Both the position numbers and the translations under genes were made by a program. Below, in pieces: positions 55,257 to 63,322 of a DNA stretch of 64,000 nt. The notes under the pieces are model-generated. The model was not told where the DNA came from and ran no database searches. It saw nothing but the letters and a program-made list of their open reading frames with translations. Source of the DNA: Erysipelotrichaceae bacterium (GTDB lineage Bacteria > Bacillota_I > Bacilli_A > Erysipelotrichales > Erysipelotrichaceae); the NCBI GenBank assembly GCA_017454765.1, contig JAFTCJ010000007.1, forward strand, positions 62,001 through 126,000. Reading direction: 5' to 3'. Position 1 is the first letter of the stretch; every line of letters starts with the position of its first letter.

Positions 55257-56432
55257 ATGTTTCTCGAAAAAACAATGGAACGCAATCCCGGGCTCATTGA
55301 TTGTGCTTTTGACCTGCACGCCAGGGGACTGATCCTGCCGGATACCTATATCCTGGATCTGGATGCGATCGAAGAGAACGCGAGAGCGATGAAAGAAGAA
55401 GCCGACCGTTACGGGATCGATCTTTATTTCATGCTGAAACAGATCGGCAGGAATCCGCTGATCGCTGCCAAGCTGATGGAGATCGGCTTCAGAGGCGCGG
55501 TCTGTGTCGACTTCAAGGAAGCCCTGACCATGATCGATAATGGGATCCATATCGCCAATGTCGGCCATCTCGTGCAGATACCGAAGGCGGCGATGAAGAA
55601 GATCCTCTCAGCCGGACCCGATTACGTCACGATCTATTCTAATGAGATCATCAGGGAGATCGATGAGATCTGTGAAGAGCTGGGCCGGATACAGAAAGTG
55701 CTGATCCGCCTGAGCGACGGGGATTCTACGCTCTATTCCGGACAGGAAGGCGGTTTTCACAGCAGTGAACTGGAAGAGCTGTATCAGCTGATCGGCTCTC
55801 TGAAACATGTAGAACTCGGTGGATTTACGGTCTTCCCGGCGCTCTTATACAGTGAAGAGGAAGGAAGGATCGTTCCGACCGATAATATCAGAGCATTGAA
55901 CAGAGGCCTTCAGTTCGCGGAAGAGAAGGGACTGAAGGATCTCAACATCAATCTGCCCAGCGCCAGCTGCAGTGCTTCCATCCCGCTGATCAGTGAACTG
56001 CACGGCACGAGCGGAGAACCCGGTCACGGACTGACGGGAACGACTCCGCTGCACAAGCACAGCGATCAGCCTGAAAAGCCGGCCTATGTCTATGTATCGG
56101 AGATCTCCCATTCCTATGAGGGAAGATCGTTCTGTTACGGAGGAGGGCATTACCGCCGTTCCCATATGGAGAACGTCCTGGTCGGTAGGAACAGAAGCGA
56201 AGCGCAATTGATGAAAGTCATCGCCCCGAGCGAGGAATCGATCGACTATCATTATGAGATCAAGGGAAGATGCGAAGTCGGTGACTGCGCCGTCATGGCT
56301 TACCGCACACAGGTCTTCACGACCCGTTCGCAGGTCGCAGTCGTCAAGGGCATACAGAAAGGCGAAGCATGTATCCTGGGCATCTATGATGCCCTGGGCG
56401 AAAGGATCAGGTATCAGTGGGATGCTGAATAA
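55257..56432 (+). CDS. yhfX: YhfX-like PLP-binding protein (alanine racemase fold)
   Basis: A 391-residue protein whose N-terminal TIM barrel starts TYILDLDAIEENARAM and carries the PLP lysine in YFMLKQIGRNP (near residue 60). The C-terminal domain is the beta domain of alanine/ornithine racemases, with HSYEGRSFCYGGGHYRR. E. coli YhfX is of the same type. It probably racemises or decarboxylates an amino acid-like intermediate. Start at ATG 55257 behind GGAGGAAACGAGG. It overlaps the amidase gene by 11 bases. Confidence 0.85.
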   Translation: MFLEKTMERNPGLIDCAFDLHARGLILPDTYILDLDAIEENARAMKEEADRYGIDLYFMLKQIGRNPLIAAKLMEIGFRGAVCVDFKEALTMIDNGIHIANVGHLVQIPKAAMKKILSAGPDYVTIYSNEIIREIDEICEELGRIQKVLIRLSDGDSTLYSGQEGGFHSSELEELYQLIGSLKHVELGGFTVFPALLYSEEEGRIVPTDNIRALNRGLQFAEEKGLKDLNINLPSASCSASIPLISELHGTSGEPGHGLTGTTPLHKHSDQPEKPAYVYVSEISHSYEGRSFCYGGGHYRRSHMENVLVGRNRSEAQLMKVIAPSEESIDYHYEIKGRCEVGDCAVMAYRTQVFTTRSQVAVVKGIQKGEACILGIYDALGERIRYQWDAE

Positions 56433-57387
56433 TTACGACAGACACAGACTGGCTCTGCTGGATCCCTATCATTCCGTTGTGAAGTGTTTTGAATGCGGTG
56501 AAGAGGGCATCTATACCGGCATCAAGAACGTCTCTTCCATCCCCAATACGCTGATGCACAGACTGGAAAAGACCGGTTTCGTCCTGCATACCATCGACAA
56601 GAAGTCCACGCTGGCCGGAAGGGCCGTCGACACCGATCTGATCAATCCGATCACCGGTCATTACATGTCGGGTTCTTCCTCCGGAACGGCACTGAACGTC
56701 TTCGCAGGGATCAATGAACTGGGCATCGGCAATGACGGCGGCGGTTCCGTACTGGCTCCGGCCATGTGTGTGAATATCTACGGTTTCATTTCCCGACTGA
56801 TCGAGAAAGACCGGGAACAGGTCCTGAAAGAGAATACCGACGGGATGAAGTCGGGCAATTCGATCGGATTCATGGCCAGAGACCGGGAGATCCTGTTCAA
56901 GGCGATCAGAGACAGCATCGGTATCGAAGCGGCCGAGGATTACGGGATCGTCTGTTCCGACCGGGAATATGAAGGAATCGAAAGCAGGATCATCACGCCG
57001 GAAGACGCTTTTGCGCCGAGGGCAGAACTGACGGAATATCTGAAACAGATCCTGCAGGAATGCGATGTCTTCATCGTCAGAGAAGGTCCGGTCGATCTTT
57101 GCGGTTTCGGGGATTCCCTCTTCGGTCATTTCGATGAGAGGACGAAGCAGATACAGAAAGAGAGCGGCAAAGGCTATGTCCGCGTATGCAATACGGCAGA
57201 GGCAACAGCACTGGCGATCCCGTCAGTGGAACTGGGCTGCGCGACGCTGCTGATCTGTGAAAGCAAGGAAGACAAGACTGCCCGTTTACTGAAGGCAGCT
57301 GAATATATGGAAGATGTTCATGATGAACTGACCGAGAGGTATTTCCTGGATATCGGCAGTTATTTCATGGACGGCTATGAGGTGTAA
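56422..57387 (+). CDS. Short amidase-signature-family enzyme
   Basis: A 321-residue serine hydrolase of the amidase signature family. The Ser-Ser-Lys triad is visible: Lys35 in TGIKNVSS, Ser86 in SGSSSGTA and Ser109 in GNDGGGSVLAPA. Typical family members exceed 450 residues, and the C-terminal part here is shortened. The start ATG lies within the end of yhfX, 11 bases before its stop. No amidase exists in the E. coli yhf operon. It should cleave an amide bond of the pathway substrate, releasing an amino acid or ammonia; this is inferred from context. Confidence 0.78.
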   Translation: MLNNYDRHRLALLDPYHSVVKCFECGEEGIYTGIKNVSSIPNTLMHRLEKTGFVLHTIDKKSTLAGRAVDTDLINPITGHYMSGSSSGTALNVFAGINELGIGNDGGGSVLAPAMCVNIYGFISRLIEKDREQVLKENTDGMKSGNSIGFMARDREILFKAIRDSIGIEAAEDYGIVCSDREYEGIESRIITPEDAFAPRAELTEYLKQILQECDVFIVREGPVDLCGFGDSLFGHFDERTKQIQKESGKGYVRVCNTAEATALAIPSVELGCATLLICESKEDKTARLLKAAEYMEDVHDELTERYFLDIGSYFMDGYEV

Positions 57388-57397
57388 GGAGGATCTT

Positions 57398-58492
57398 ATG
57401 AAGGCGTATCCCCTGGAAAGCATTTCCCTTGAGGAAGCGATGAAGAAACAGTTCAAGATGGTCGACTGCATGAGCCGTCATTTCAGCGGCAGCGAACTTC
57501 TGAGCAGAGGCGATCTGGGCGTCCGTCAGCCGGACAATGAACCGCTGACGACAGTCAAGGCTGAAGCGGCGATTGCTGATTTTTTCGATTCTGAAGCAGC
57601 GATCCTGGTCAGAGGTGCCGGTACCGGAGCGATCCGCTATGCGCTGGCATCCGTGATCCGTGCGAATGAGAAGATCCTCGTGCACAGGGCTCCGGTCTAT
57701 TCGACGACGAAGACCTCTTTTGAGATGCTGGGGCTGATCGGCTGTGAAGCGGATTTCAATGATCTGAATGAAGTCAGAAAGGTGTTAAAGGAAAACGATG
57801 ACATCAGGGCCGTGCTGATACAGCACAGCAGACAGCTGATCGAAGATTCCTATAATCTGAAAGAAGTGATCGCTGCCGTGAAAGAAACAAAAGATGTCCC
57901 GGTTATCATCGATGACAATTATGCGGTCATGAAGGTCTCAAAGATCGGCTGTGAACTCGGAGCGGATCTCTCCTGTTTCTCATCGTTCAAGCTGCAGGGA
58001 CCGGAAGGGATCGGTGTCATCACCGGAAAGAAGGGATACATCGACAGGATACGGAAGATGCATTATTCCGGCGGCTGCCAGACCCAGGGCCATGAAGCGC
58101 TCGATGTGCTGAGAGGCCTCGTTTATGCGCCGGTCTCGCTGGCCATACAGGCCCAGGTATCTGAAGAGATACTGCAGAGACTGAAAGCAGGAGAGGTGAA
58201 AGGCGTCAGGGACGTGACGATCGCCAACGCCCAGTCCAAGGTGCTGATCATCGAACTGGAGAAAGAAAACGCCAGACAGGTACTGAAAGAGGCTCAGGAG
58301 CTCGGAGCCCTGCCCAATCCGGTAGGTGCCGAGAGCCGCTATGAGATGACCCCTCTGTTCTATAAAGTGTCAGGAACGTTCCTGGCAAAAGATCCGACAC
58401 TGATCGATAAGATGATCAGAGTCAATCCGAATCGGGCCGGTGCGGACACGGTGATCCGGATCCTGAAGGAAAGCATTGAAAGGTCCGCTTAG
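57398..58492 (+). CDS. yhfS: YhfS-like PLP enzyme 1 (aminotransferase class V fold)
   Basis: A 364-residue fold-type I PLP enzyme. The PLP lysine is in CFSSFKLQGPEG and the pyridine-binding Asp in IIDDNYAV; the phosphate-binding Gly/Arg loop is in VRGAGTGAIRY. Residues ~265-364 form the small domain. The start lies behind a consensus AAGGAGG site (57386-57392) and 10 bases after the amidase stop. The E. coli YhfS reaction is unproven; a transaminase, lyase or desulfhydrase is possible. A paralogue is encoded at 60.7 kb. Confidence 0.85.
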   Translation: MKAYPLESISLEEAMKKQFKMVDCMSRHFSGSELLSRGDLGVRQPDNEPLTTVKAEAAIADFFDSEAAILVRGAGTGAIRYALASVIRANEKILVHRAPVYSTTKTSFEMLGLIGCEADFNDLNEVRKVLKENDDIRAVLIQHSRQLIEDSYNLKEVIAAVKETKDVPVIIDDNYAVMKVSKIGCELGADLSCFSSFKLQGPEGIGVITGKKGYIDRIRKMHYSGGCQTQGHEALDVLRGLVYAPVSLAIQAQVSEEILQRLKAGEVKGVRDVTIANAQSKVLIIELEKENARQVLKEAQELGALPNPVGAESRYEMTPLFYKVSGTFLAKDPTLIDKMIRVNPNRAGADTVIRILKESIERSA

Positions 58493-58498
58493 AATGGA

Positions 58499-59731
58499 AT
58501 GATGATGAAGAGAAGATTTGTTGTGATCGTACTGGACGGTTTCGGCATGGGCGCGACTGCCGATGCGGCCGTCAAAAGACCGGGGGATGAGAGGGCCTGC
58601 ACGATCGGCTCCATCCTGAAGGATTTCCCGGACATGAAACTGCCCAATCTGGAGAAACTGGGTCTGATGAATGCCTACGGCAAAGAGAGCGATCAGATGA
58701 AGTTTTCAGCTGACGCCAACTACGGCAAAGCCGAACTGATGCATTTCGGAGCCGATACGTTCATGGGACATCAGGAGATCATGGGCACATTGCCCAAGGA
58801 TCCGGAGATGATCCCGTTCCAGGAAAAAGTCGATATCGTGGCTGAGCATCTGAAACAAGACGAACATAAAGTCGAGATCGTCAATCGGAACGGACTGCGC
58901 TATGTGGTCTGTGATGACTACTGTACGGTCGCTGACAATCTGGAAGCGGATCTGGGCATGTGCTACAACGTCACGGCTCCGCTGGATTTCATGCCTTTTG
59001 AAAAGGAACTTGAGATCGCCAGGAAGGCCAGGGAAGTCGTTACCGTCGGCAGAGTCGTCGTCTTCGGCGGTACCGGCAACACGATGGACGATCTGTATGC
59101 GGCCGAGGAGATCAAGGAAGGCAAGTATATCGGCATTGCTTCGGCAAAATCGAAATCCTATGATCAGGGCTATCAGTGTCTGCATCTGGGTTACGGAGTC
59201 GATCCCAAGGTCCAGGCACCGACGATCCTGACGGAGGCCGGCATTCCCTGTACGCTGATCGGAAAGGTCGCTGACATCGTCCACAACGAGAAAGGTGTCT
59301 CCATCTCCTGCGTACCGACGGCCGAATGCATGGATCTGACGCTGGAAGCGATGAAGAAGATGGATGAAGGATTCATCTGTACGAATATCCAGGAGACAGA
59401 CCTGGCCGGTCATTCCCAGAGCAGTGAACGCTACAAAGAGATCCTGGAGATCGCGGATTCCAAGCTGCCGGCCATCCTGGATGAACTGAGAGACGATGAT
59501 CTGCTGGTCATCATGGCCGACCACGGCAACGATCCGGATATCGGCCACTCCAAACATACCAGAGAGAACGTTCCTCTTCTGATCCGTTACCGTGACAGAA
59601 AGGGCATCTGTGTCGGTCTGCGTCATACGCTGAGCGATGTCGGTGCTTCTGTCTGTGATTATTTCAACGTCAGTGCACCGCAGAACGGAGAAAGTTTCTA
59701 TCCCCTGCTGAAAGAGGATACGCATGAGTGA
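58499..59731 (+). CDS. yhfW: YhfW-like phosphomutase (alkaline phosphatase superfamily)
   Basis: A 410-residue metal-dependent enzyme of the phosphopentomutase type. First metal motif VIVLDGFGMGA, nucleophile Thr in GADTFMGHQEIMG (matching the active-site Thr in phosphopentomutase), and second metal cluster IMADHGNDPDIGHSKHTREN. It probably moves a phosphate between two positions of a sugar-like intermediate. E. coli YhfW has the same assignment. The start has three ATGs in tandem (58499, 58502, 58505). It overlaps the following Php copy by eight bases. Confidence 0.85.
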   Translation: MMMKRRFVVIVLDGFGMGATADAAVKRPGDERACTIGSILKDFPDMKLPNLEKLGLMNAYGKESDQMKFSADANYGKAELMHFGADTFMGHQEIMGTLPKDPEMIPFQEKVDIVAEHLKQDEHKVEIVNRNGLRYVVCDDYCTVADNLEADLGMCYNVTAPLDFMPFEKELEIARKAREVVTVGRVVVFGGTGNTMDDLYAAEEIKEGKYIGIASAKSKSYDQGYQCLHLGYGVDPKVQAPTILTEAGIPCTLIGKVADIVHNEKGVSISCVPTAECMDLTLEAMKKMDEGFICTNIQETDLAGHSQSSERYKEILEIADSKLPAILDELRDDDLLVIMADHGNDPDIGHSKHTRENVPLLIRYRDRKGICVGLRHTLSDVGASVCDYFNVSAPQNGESFYPLLKEDTHE

Positions 59732-60686
59732 TCTGGTCAATACCGTCTGCGGACAGATGGATATCGAAGAGCTGGGCTTCATTTCACCTCATGAGCACAT
59801 CCTTTTCTCTGCCCGGGACAATTGCATCGAAGAAGAAACGGAAGAACTGAAAGACTACCGTCATTTCGGCGGTTCGACGATCATGGAGATGTCGACACCG
59901 GAGATCTGCGCCTATGACGTCAAGGAAGAGCGGATCGCCATTTTGAGGAGACTGAGCGAAGAAAGCGGCGTCAACATCATCTACGGTGCCGGTTTCTACA
60001 AGGAACCGAGACTTCCGCAGATCGTAAAGGATGCAAGCATCGATGAACTGAAAGACGAGATCGAAAGAGAACTGCTGGAAGGCAGAGGGCCGGATCACAT
60101 CAGGGCCGGTTTCATCGGTGAGGTCGGTTCCAGCAACTATACCGTCTATGGGACGGAAGAAAAAGTACTCAGAGCAGCTGGAAGGGCGAGTGCGGAGACC
60201 GGTTACGGCATCTCCACTCACACCGGCAGAGGTACGATGTACCGGGAACAGCTGGCTTTCTTCGAAGAGGAAGGTGCCGATCTGAGCCACGTCATCATCG
60301 GTCATCAGGACGTCTATCCCAGACTTGAAGAGAGGATGGAGGCCTATGAATACATCTTCTTCAAAGGAGCGGGCGTCCAGTTCGACTGTTTCGGGAAGAG
60401 AGGCTTCTTTGAGATCGAGAACGACATCGAATATGGTCAGAAGTTCCCGTATGACGAAGAGCGGGCGATGATGATCAGACGCTTCGTCGATATGGGATAC
60501 ATCAGGCAGATCTTCATCTCCTGTGATATCGACGGCAGGACCCTGCTGAAGAAGTGGGGAGGCTGGGGCCATTCCCATCTGATCACCACCGGACTGCCGC
60601 TGTTACGGAAAGCGGGACTGAGCTGGGAGGAGATTGATCAGATCACCCGCATCAATCCGAAGGAATTCCTAAGAGTCAGAAAATGA
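59724..60686 (+). CDS. Phosphotriesterase homology protein 2
   Basis: A 320-residue second Php-like hydrolase. Metal residues are again complete: HEH in SPHEHILF, Glu in FIGEVGSS, His in STHTGR and IGHQDV, and Asp in ISCDIDGR. The sequence differs clearly from the first copy in the substrate loops (YRHFGGSTIMEM, the FFKGAGVQF strand), suggesting a different substrate or step. It overlaps YhfW by 8 bases and the last gene by 4 bases. Confidence 0.85.
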   Translation: MSDLVNTVCGQMDIEELGFISPHEHILFSARDNCIEEETEELKDYRHFGGSTIMEMSTPEICAYDVKEERIAILRRLSEESGVNIIYGAGFYKEPRLPQIVKDASIDELKDEIERELLEGRGPDHIRAGFIGEVGSSNYTVYGTEEKVLRAAGRASAETGYGISTHTGRGTMYREQLAFFEEEGADLSHVIIGHQDVYPRLEERMEAYEYIFFKGAGVQFDCFGKRGFFEIENDIEYGQKFPYDEERAMMIRRFVDMGYIRQIFISCDIDGRTLLKKWGGWGHSHLITTGLPLLRKAGLSWEEIDQITRINPKEFLRVRK

Positions 60687-62032
60687 AAAAGATCAGAGAT
60701 TACTGTAAAAAGAGATTCCATTTCGATGTCTTTGCGGACGAGTATCTGAAGAAGCTGGAACAGCTTCTGGATTCCGGAAGGAAAGACAGGAAAGATGCAA
60801 AGATCTTCTGTATGAAAAAGGAGATGCAGAGGCTGTTTTCCTTGCTGAAGAAACAGGGATATGAATGCGAAGGAAAAAGAGGTCTGATCTTCGATCTGAC
60901 GCTTTCTTATATGAAGAAAGAGCTCGATCGGAAGGAGTTCGTTTCCTGTCCGCTGGATATGATCTCATTTGAGGAAGAGATCGAAAACCAGTACCGTCTG
61001 GTCGACATCATGCACAGGAACTTCAGCGGCTATGAGGCGCTGAACGAAGGCGATTACGGCTGTCATATCGACGGCGGCAGACCGCAGAGGACGAAAAAAG
61101 TCGAGAAAGTACTGGCTGAATACTTCGGAAGCGAAGATGCGGCCCTGGTCAGAGGAGGCGGGACAGGTGCGATCCGTTCGCTGTGTTTTGTGATGATGAG
61201 AAGCGGCGACAGGGTACTGGTCCATGATGCCTCCATGTATTACACGACTCAGCTGACACTGGAGGGGATCGGTGTCGAGATGATCAGGGCGGATTTCAAT
61301 GATTTTGAGGAGATCCGCAGATCTCTGAAGGAAGGCATCGATGTCCTCTACATCCAGAGAGTCAGACAGAAACTGAGTGACCGTTATGATACCGTCAATC
61401 TCATCAGAAAGGTCAGGAAGATCGATCGGAACGTGAAGATCATCGTCGATGAGAATTACGCTGTCAACAAGGTGAAGTATCTGGGCTGCGCTGTCGGAGC
61501 CGATGCGTCCGCTTTCTCTACGTTCAAACTGCTGGGCATTCCCGGCATCGGTCTGATCTGCGGAAAGAAGGATCTGATCGCGAAGATCCACGAACAGAAT
61601 TATTCCGGAGGCGGTCAGGTACAGGGCCCTGAAGCTACGGAGATCCTGCGTTCCCTGGTGAATAATCCGGTCCTGCTGGCTGTACAGGACAGGGCTGCCG
61701 ATGAGATCGTGAACAGACTGGAAGCAGGCGAAGTGAAACATGTCGAAAAAGCCCTGAAGGCCAATCTCGAAGAACGGATCATCCTGGTGAAGCTGGATCT
61801 GCCGATCGCTGCCGAGGTCAACAGGGAAGCGGAGAAACTCGGGGCACTGCCTCATCCGGTCGGTTCGGAAAGCCGTTATGAGGTACAGGCCCTCTTCTAC
61901 AGAGTCGCCAGAGTCATGATCGAAGAAGAACCCTTATATGAGAAGTATGTGATCCGCATCAATCCGATGCGTTCGGGTCCCGATACGGTGATCCGCATCC
62001 TGAAAGGAGCGATCGACAGCGTACTGAAATAA
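60683..62032 (+). CDS. YhfS-like PLP enzyme 2, with N-terminal extension
   Basis: A 449-residue paralogue of the YhfS-like enzyme at 57.4 kb. The catalytic core (from ~residue 95) has PLP Lys in AFSTFKLLGIPG and Asp in IVDENYAV. The extra ~90 N-terminal residues are charged and helical (YCKKRFHFDVFADEYLKKLE, described in part), without a known domain. Similarity between the two copies is spread over the whole core. Last gene of the operon, translationally coupled to Php 2, followed by a terminator. The function of the extension is unknown. Confidence 0.82.
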   Translation: MKKIRDYCKKRFHFDVFADEYLKKLEQLLDSGRKDRKDAKIFCMKKEMQRLFSLLKKQGYECEGKRGLIFDLTLSYMKKELDRKEFVSCPLDMISFEEEIENQYRLVDIMHRNFSGYEALNEGDYGCHIDGGRPQRTKKVEKVLAEYFGSEDAALVRGGGTGAIRSLCFVMMRSGDRVLVHDASMYYTTQLTLEGIGVEMIRADFNDFEEIRRSLKEGIDVLYIQRVRQKLSDRYDTVNLIRKVRKIDRNVKIIVDENYAVNKVKYLGCAVGADASAFSTFKLLGIPGIGLICGKKDLIAKIHEQNYSGGGQVQGPEATEILRSLVNNPVLLAVQDRAADEIVNRLEAGEVKHVEKALKANLEERIILVKLDLPIAAEVNREAEKLGALPHPVGSESRYEVQALFYRVARVMIEEEPLYEKYVIRINPMRSGPDTVIRILKGAIDSVLK

Positions 62033-62033
62033 A

Positions 62034-62060
62034 GAAAAACTCCCGATCGGGAGTTTTCTT
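62034..62060 (+). terminator. Terminator of the yhf-like operon
   Basis: GAAAAACTCCC and GGGAGTTTTC pair around GATC, with a T-rich end. It closes the ten-gene unit. Confidence 0.85.
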
Positions 62061-62204
62061 ATGATGAGGGGAGACAATATGTCCGGAAGATGATCTGCAT
62101 CTTCTTTATCTATATGATAGAAAATCATCATGTCGCAATTATGTCGGAAATATGGTAAATCATGTGATATCACTTTTTGATAGAATAGATGTTGTGAGGT
62201 GCAT

Positions 62205-63290
62205 ATGGGAAATGTGAATCTGACCGGTGTCAGCACGAATATCATGGTCACTATCCTGATGTTTATCATGGTTTTCCTGATGCCTTTTGTCGACAGGAAG
62301 ATATGCAAGTATCTGGAGATCCCTCTGGATGACCGTGCAAGCAGGAACCCGAAGGCCGATTCCCTGTTACATATCAGGAAGATCATCCTTATTTTTGTCT
62401 TTCTGCTTTATCTGGCAGCTGTGGCATATGTGACATTTTTCTCCCGCAGTGCCGCCGATGACTACCTGGTCCATATCGCGCTGTATCAGAGCCTGGCCAA
62501 TTCGATCCGCATCGACTACGGTATCCTTGAGTTTTTCAACAGTATTCTTTATGAAGGACTGGGAAGTGCTCTGTCTCACATCCATGTGATCAGCAGGGAG
62601 GGCATCGTTCAGGTCTATCTGAATATCGTGATGTTTGTGCCGATGGGCTATCTGCTGCCTTATGTCTTTGACTGGTTCAGAAGACATATCACATCCCGCA
62701 CCGTCATCGCCAGTTTCCTGGCTTCATTTGCGATTGAGAACCTGCAGCTGATCACCAGGCACGGTTATTATGACATCGATGATCTGTTTTCCAACACCTT
62801 AGGCGGTTTCATCGGACAGGGACTCTATATGATGTTCGCCTACTTCCTGACACATCCCGATTTCCGCAAGGAATGGAAGAATCTGAAACGCTGGCGCCAG
62901 AGGGCGAAGGACAGAGCGATCTATCCCTTCTTCTCCAGGATCCGTGTAATGCGTGTGACGTTATATGCGACAGATAAAAAGGAAGTCTTTGATTTCTACG
63001 GGAAGAAACTGGGTTTCCGTCTCAAGAAACTGATCGCCGATACGGATGATACCGCAGACTATCTGTTTGATTTCGGAAAGAATCAGATCGAGATCCGCTG
63101 TTCCGGGCAGTATAAGAATCTGCCGGTGCAGAATGTCACCATCGCCTGCAACAATTCCGAGTACCTGAAAAAGAATCTGGAGAAACACGGTATTTCCACA
63201 TCGGATTATGTCGATGATCCTTATACAGGACTCAGGACCTTCAGTTTCCTGGCTCCCGATGATACGGTGATCACCATCATTGAAGAATAA
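62205..63290 (+). CDS. VanZ-like membrane protein fused to a glyoxalase/VOC domain
   Basis: A 361-residue fusion. Residues ~5-215 contain five or six membrane segments with the VanZ-type pattern VTFFSRSAADDY, NIVMFVPMGYLLPY, FAIENLQLITRHGYYDIDDLFSNTLG. Residues ~245-361 are a soluble VOC (glyoxalase/bleomycin-resistance) domain: MRVTLYATDKKEVFDFYGKKLGFR and the late strand TFSFLAPDDTVITIIE. The start is ATG 62205 behind TGAGGTG; the upstream GTG 62199 is part of that site. VanZ proteins confer low-level teicoplanin resistance in enterococci; the VOC domain may bind a peptidoglycan-like or lipid ligand. The ~170 bases before it hold only the terminator. Confidence 0.8.
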   Translation: MGNVNLTGVSTNIMVTILMFIMVFLMPFVDRKICKYLEIPLDDRASRNPKADSLLHIRKIILIFVFLLYLAAVAYVTFFSRSAADDYLVHIALYQSLANSIRIDYGILEFFNSILYEGLGSALSHIHVISREGIVQVYLNIVMFVPMGYLLPYVFDWFRRHITSRTVIASFLASFAIENLQLITRHGYYDIDDLFSNTLGGFIGQGLYMMFAYFLTHPDFRKEWKNLKRWRQRAKDRAIYPFFSRIRVMRVTLYATDKKEVFDFYGKKLGFRLKKLIADTDDTADYLFDFGKNQIEIRCSGQYKNLPVQNVTIACNNSEYLKKNLEKHGISTSDYVDDPYTGLRTFSFLAPDDTVITIIEE

Positions 63291-63293
63291 TAT

Positions 63294-63322
63294 AAACGGC
63301 TGTCATTCAGACAGCCGTTTCT
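63294..63322. terminator. Bidirectional terminator between VanZ-VOC and PfkB genes
   Basis: AAACGGCTGTC and GACAGCCGTTT form a perfect 11-base stem with loop ATTCA. It overlaps the 3' end of the convergent kinase gene. Confidence 0.88.

Noticed and set aside
60965..61855. Long open frames on the opposite strand of known genes (also 2805-3686 and 25683-26537)
   Set aside because: They run antisense through clear enzyme genes, lack ribosome sites and encode low-complexity, Asp/His/Ile-rich proteins. They come from the codon bias of the true genes (GAT, ATC, CTG).
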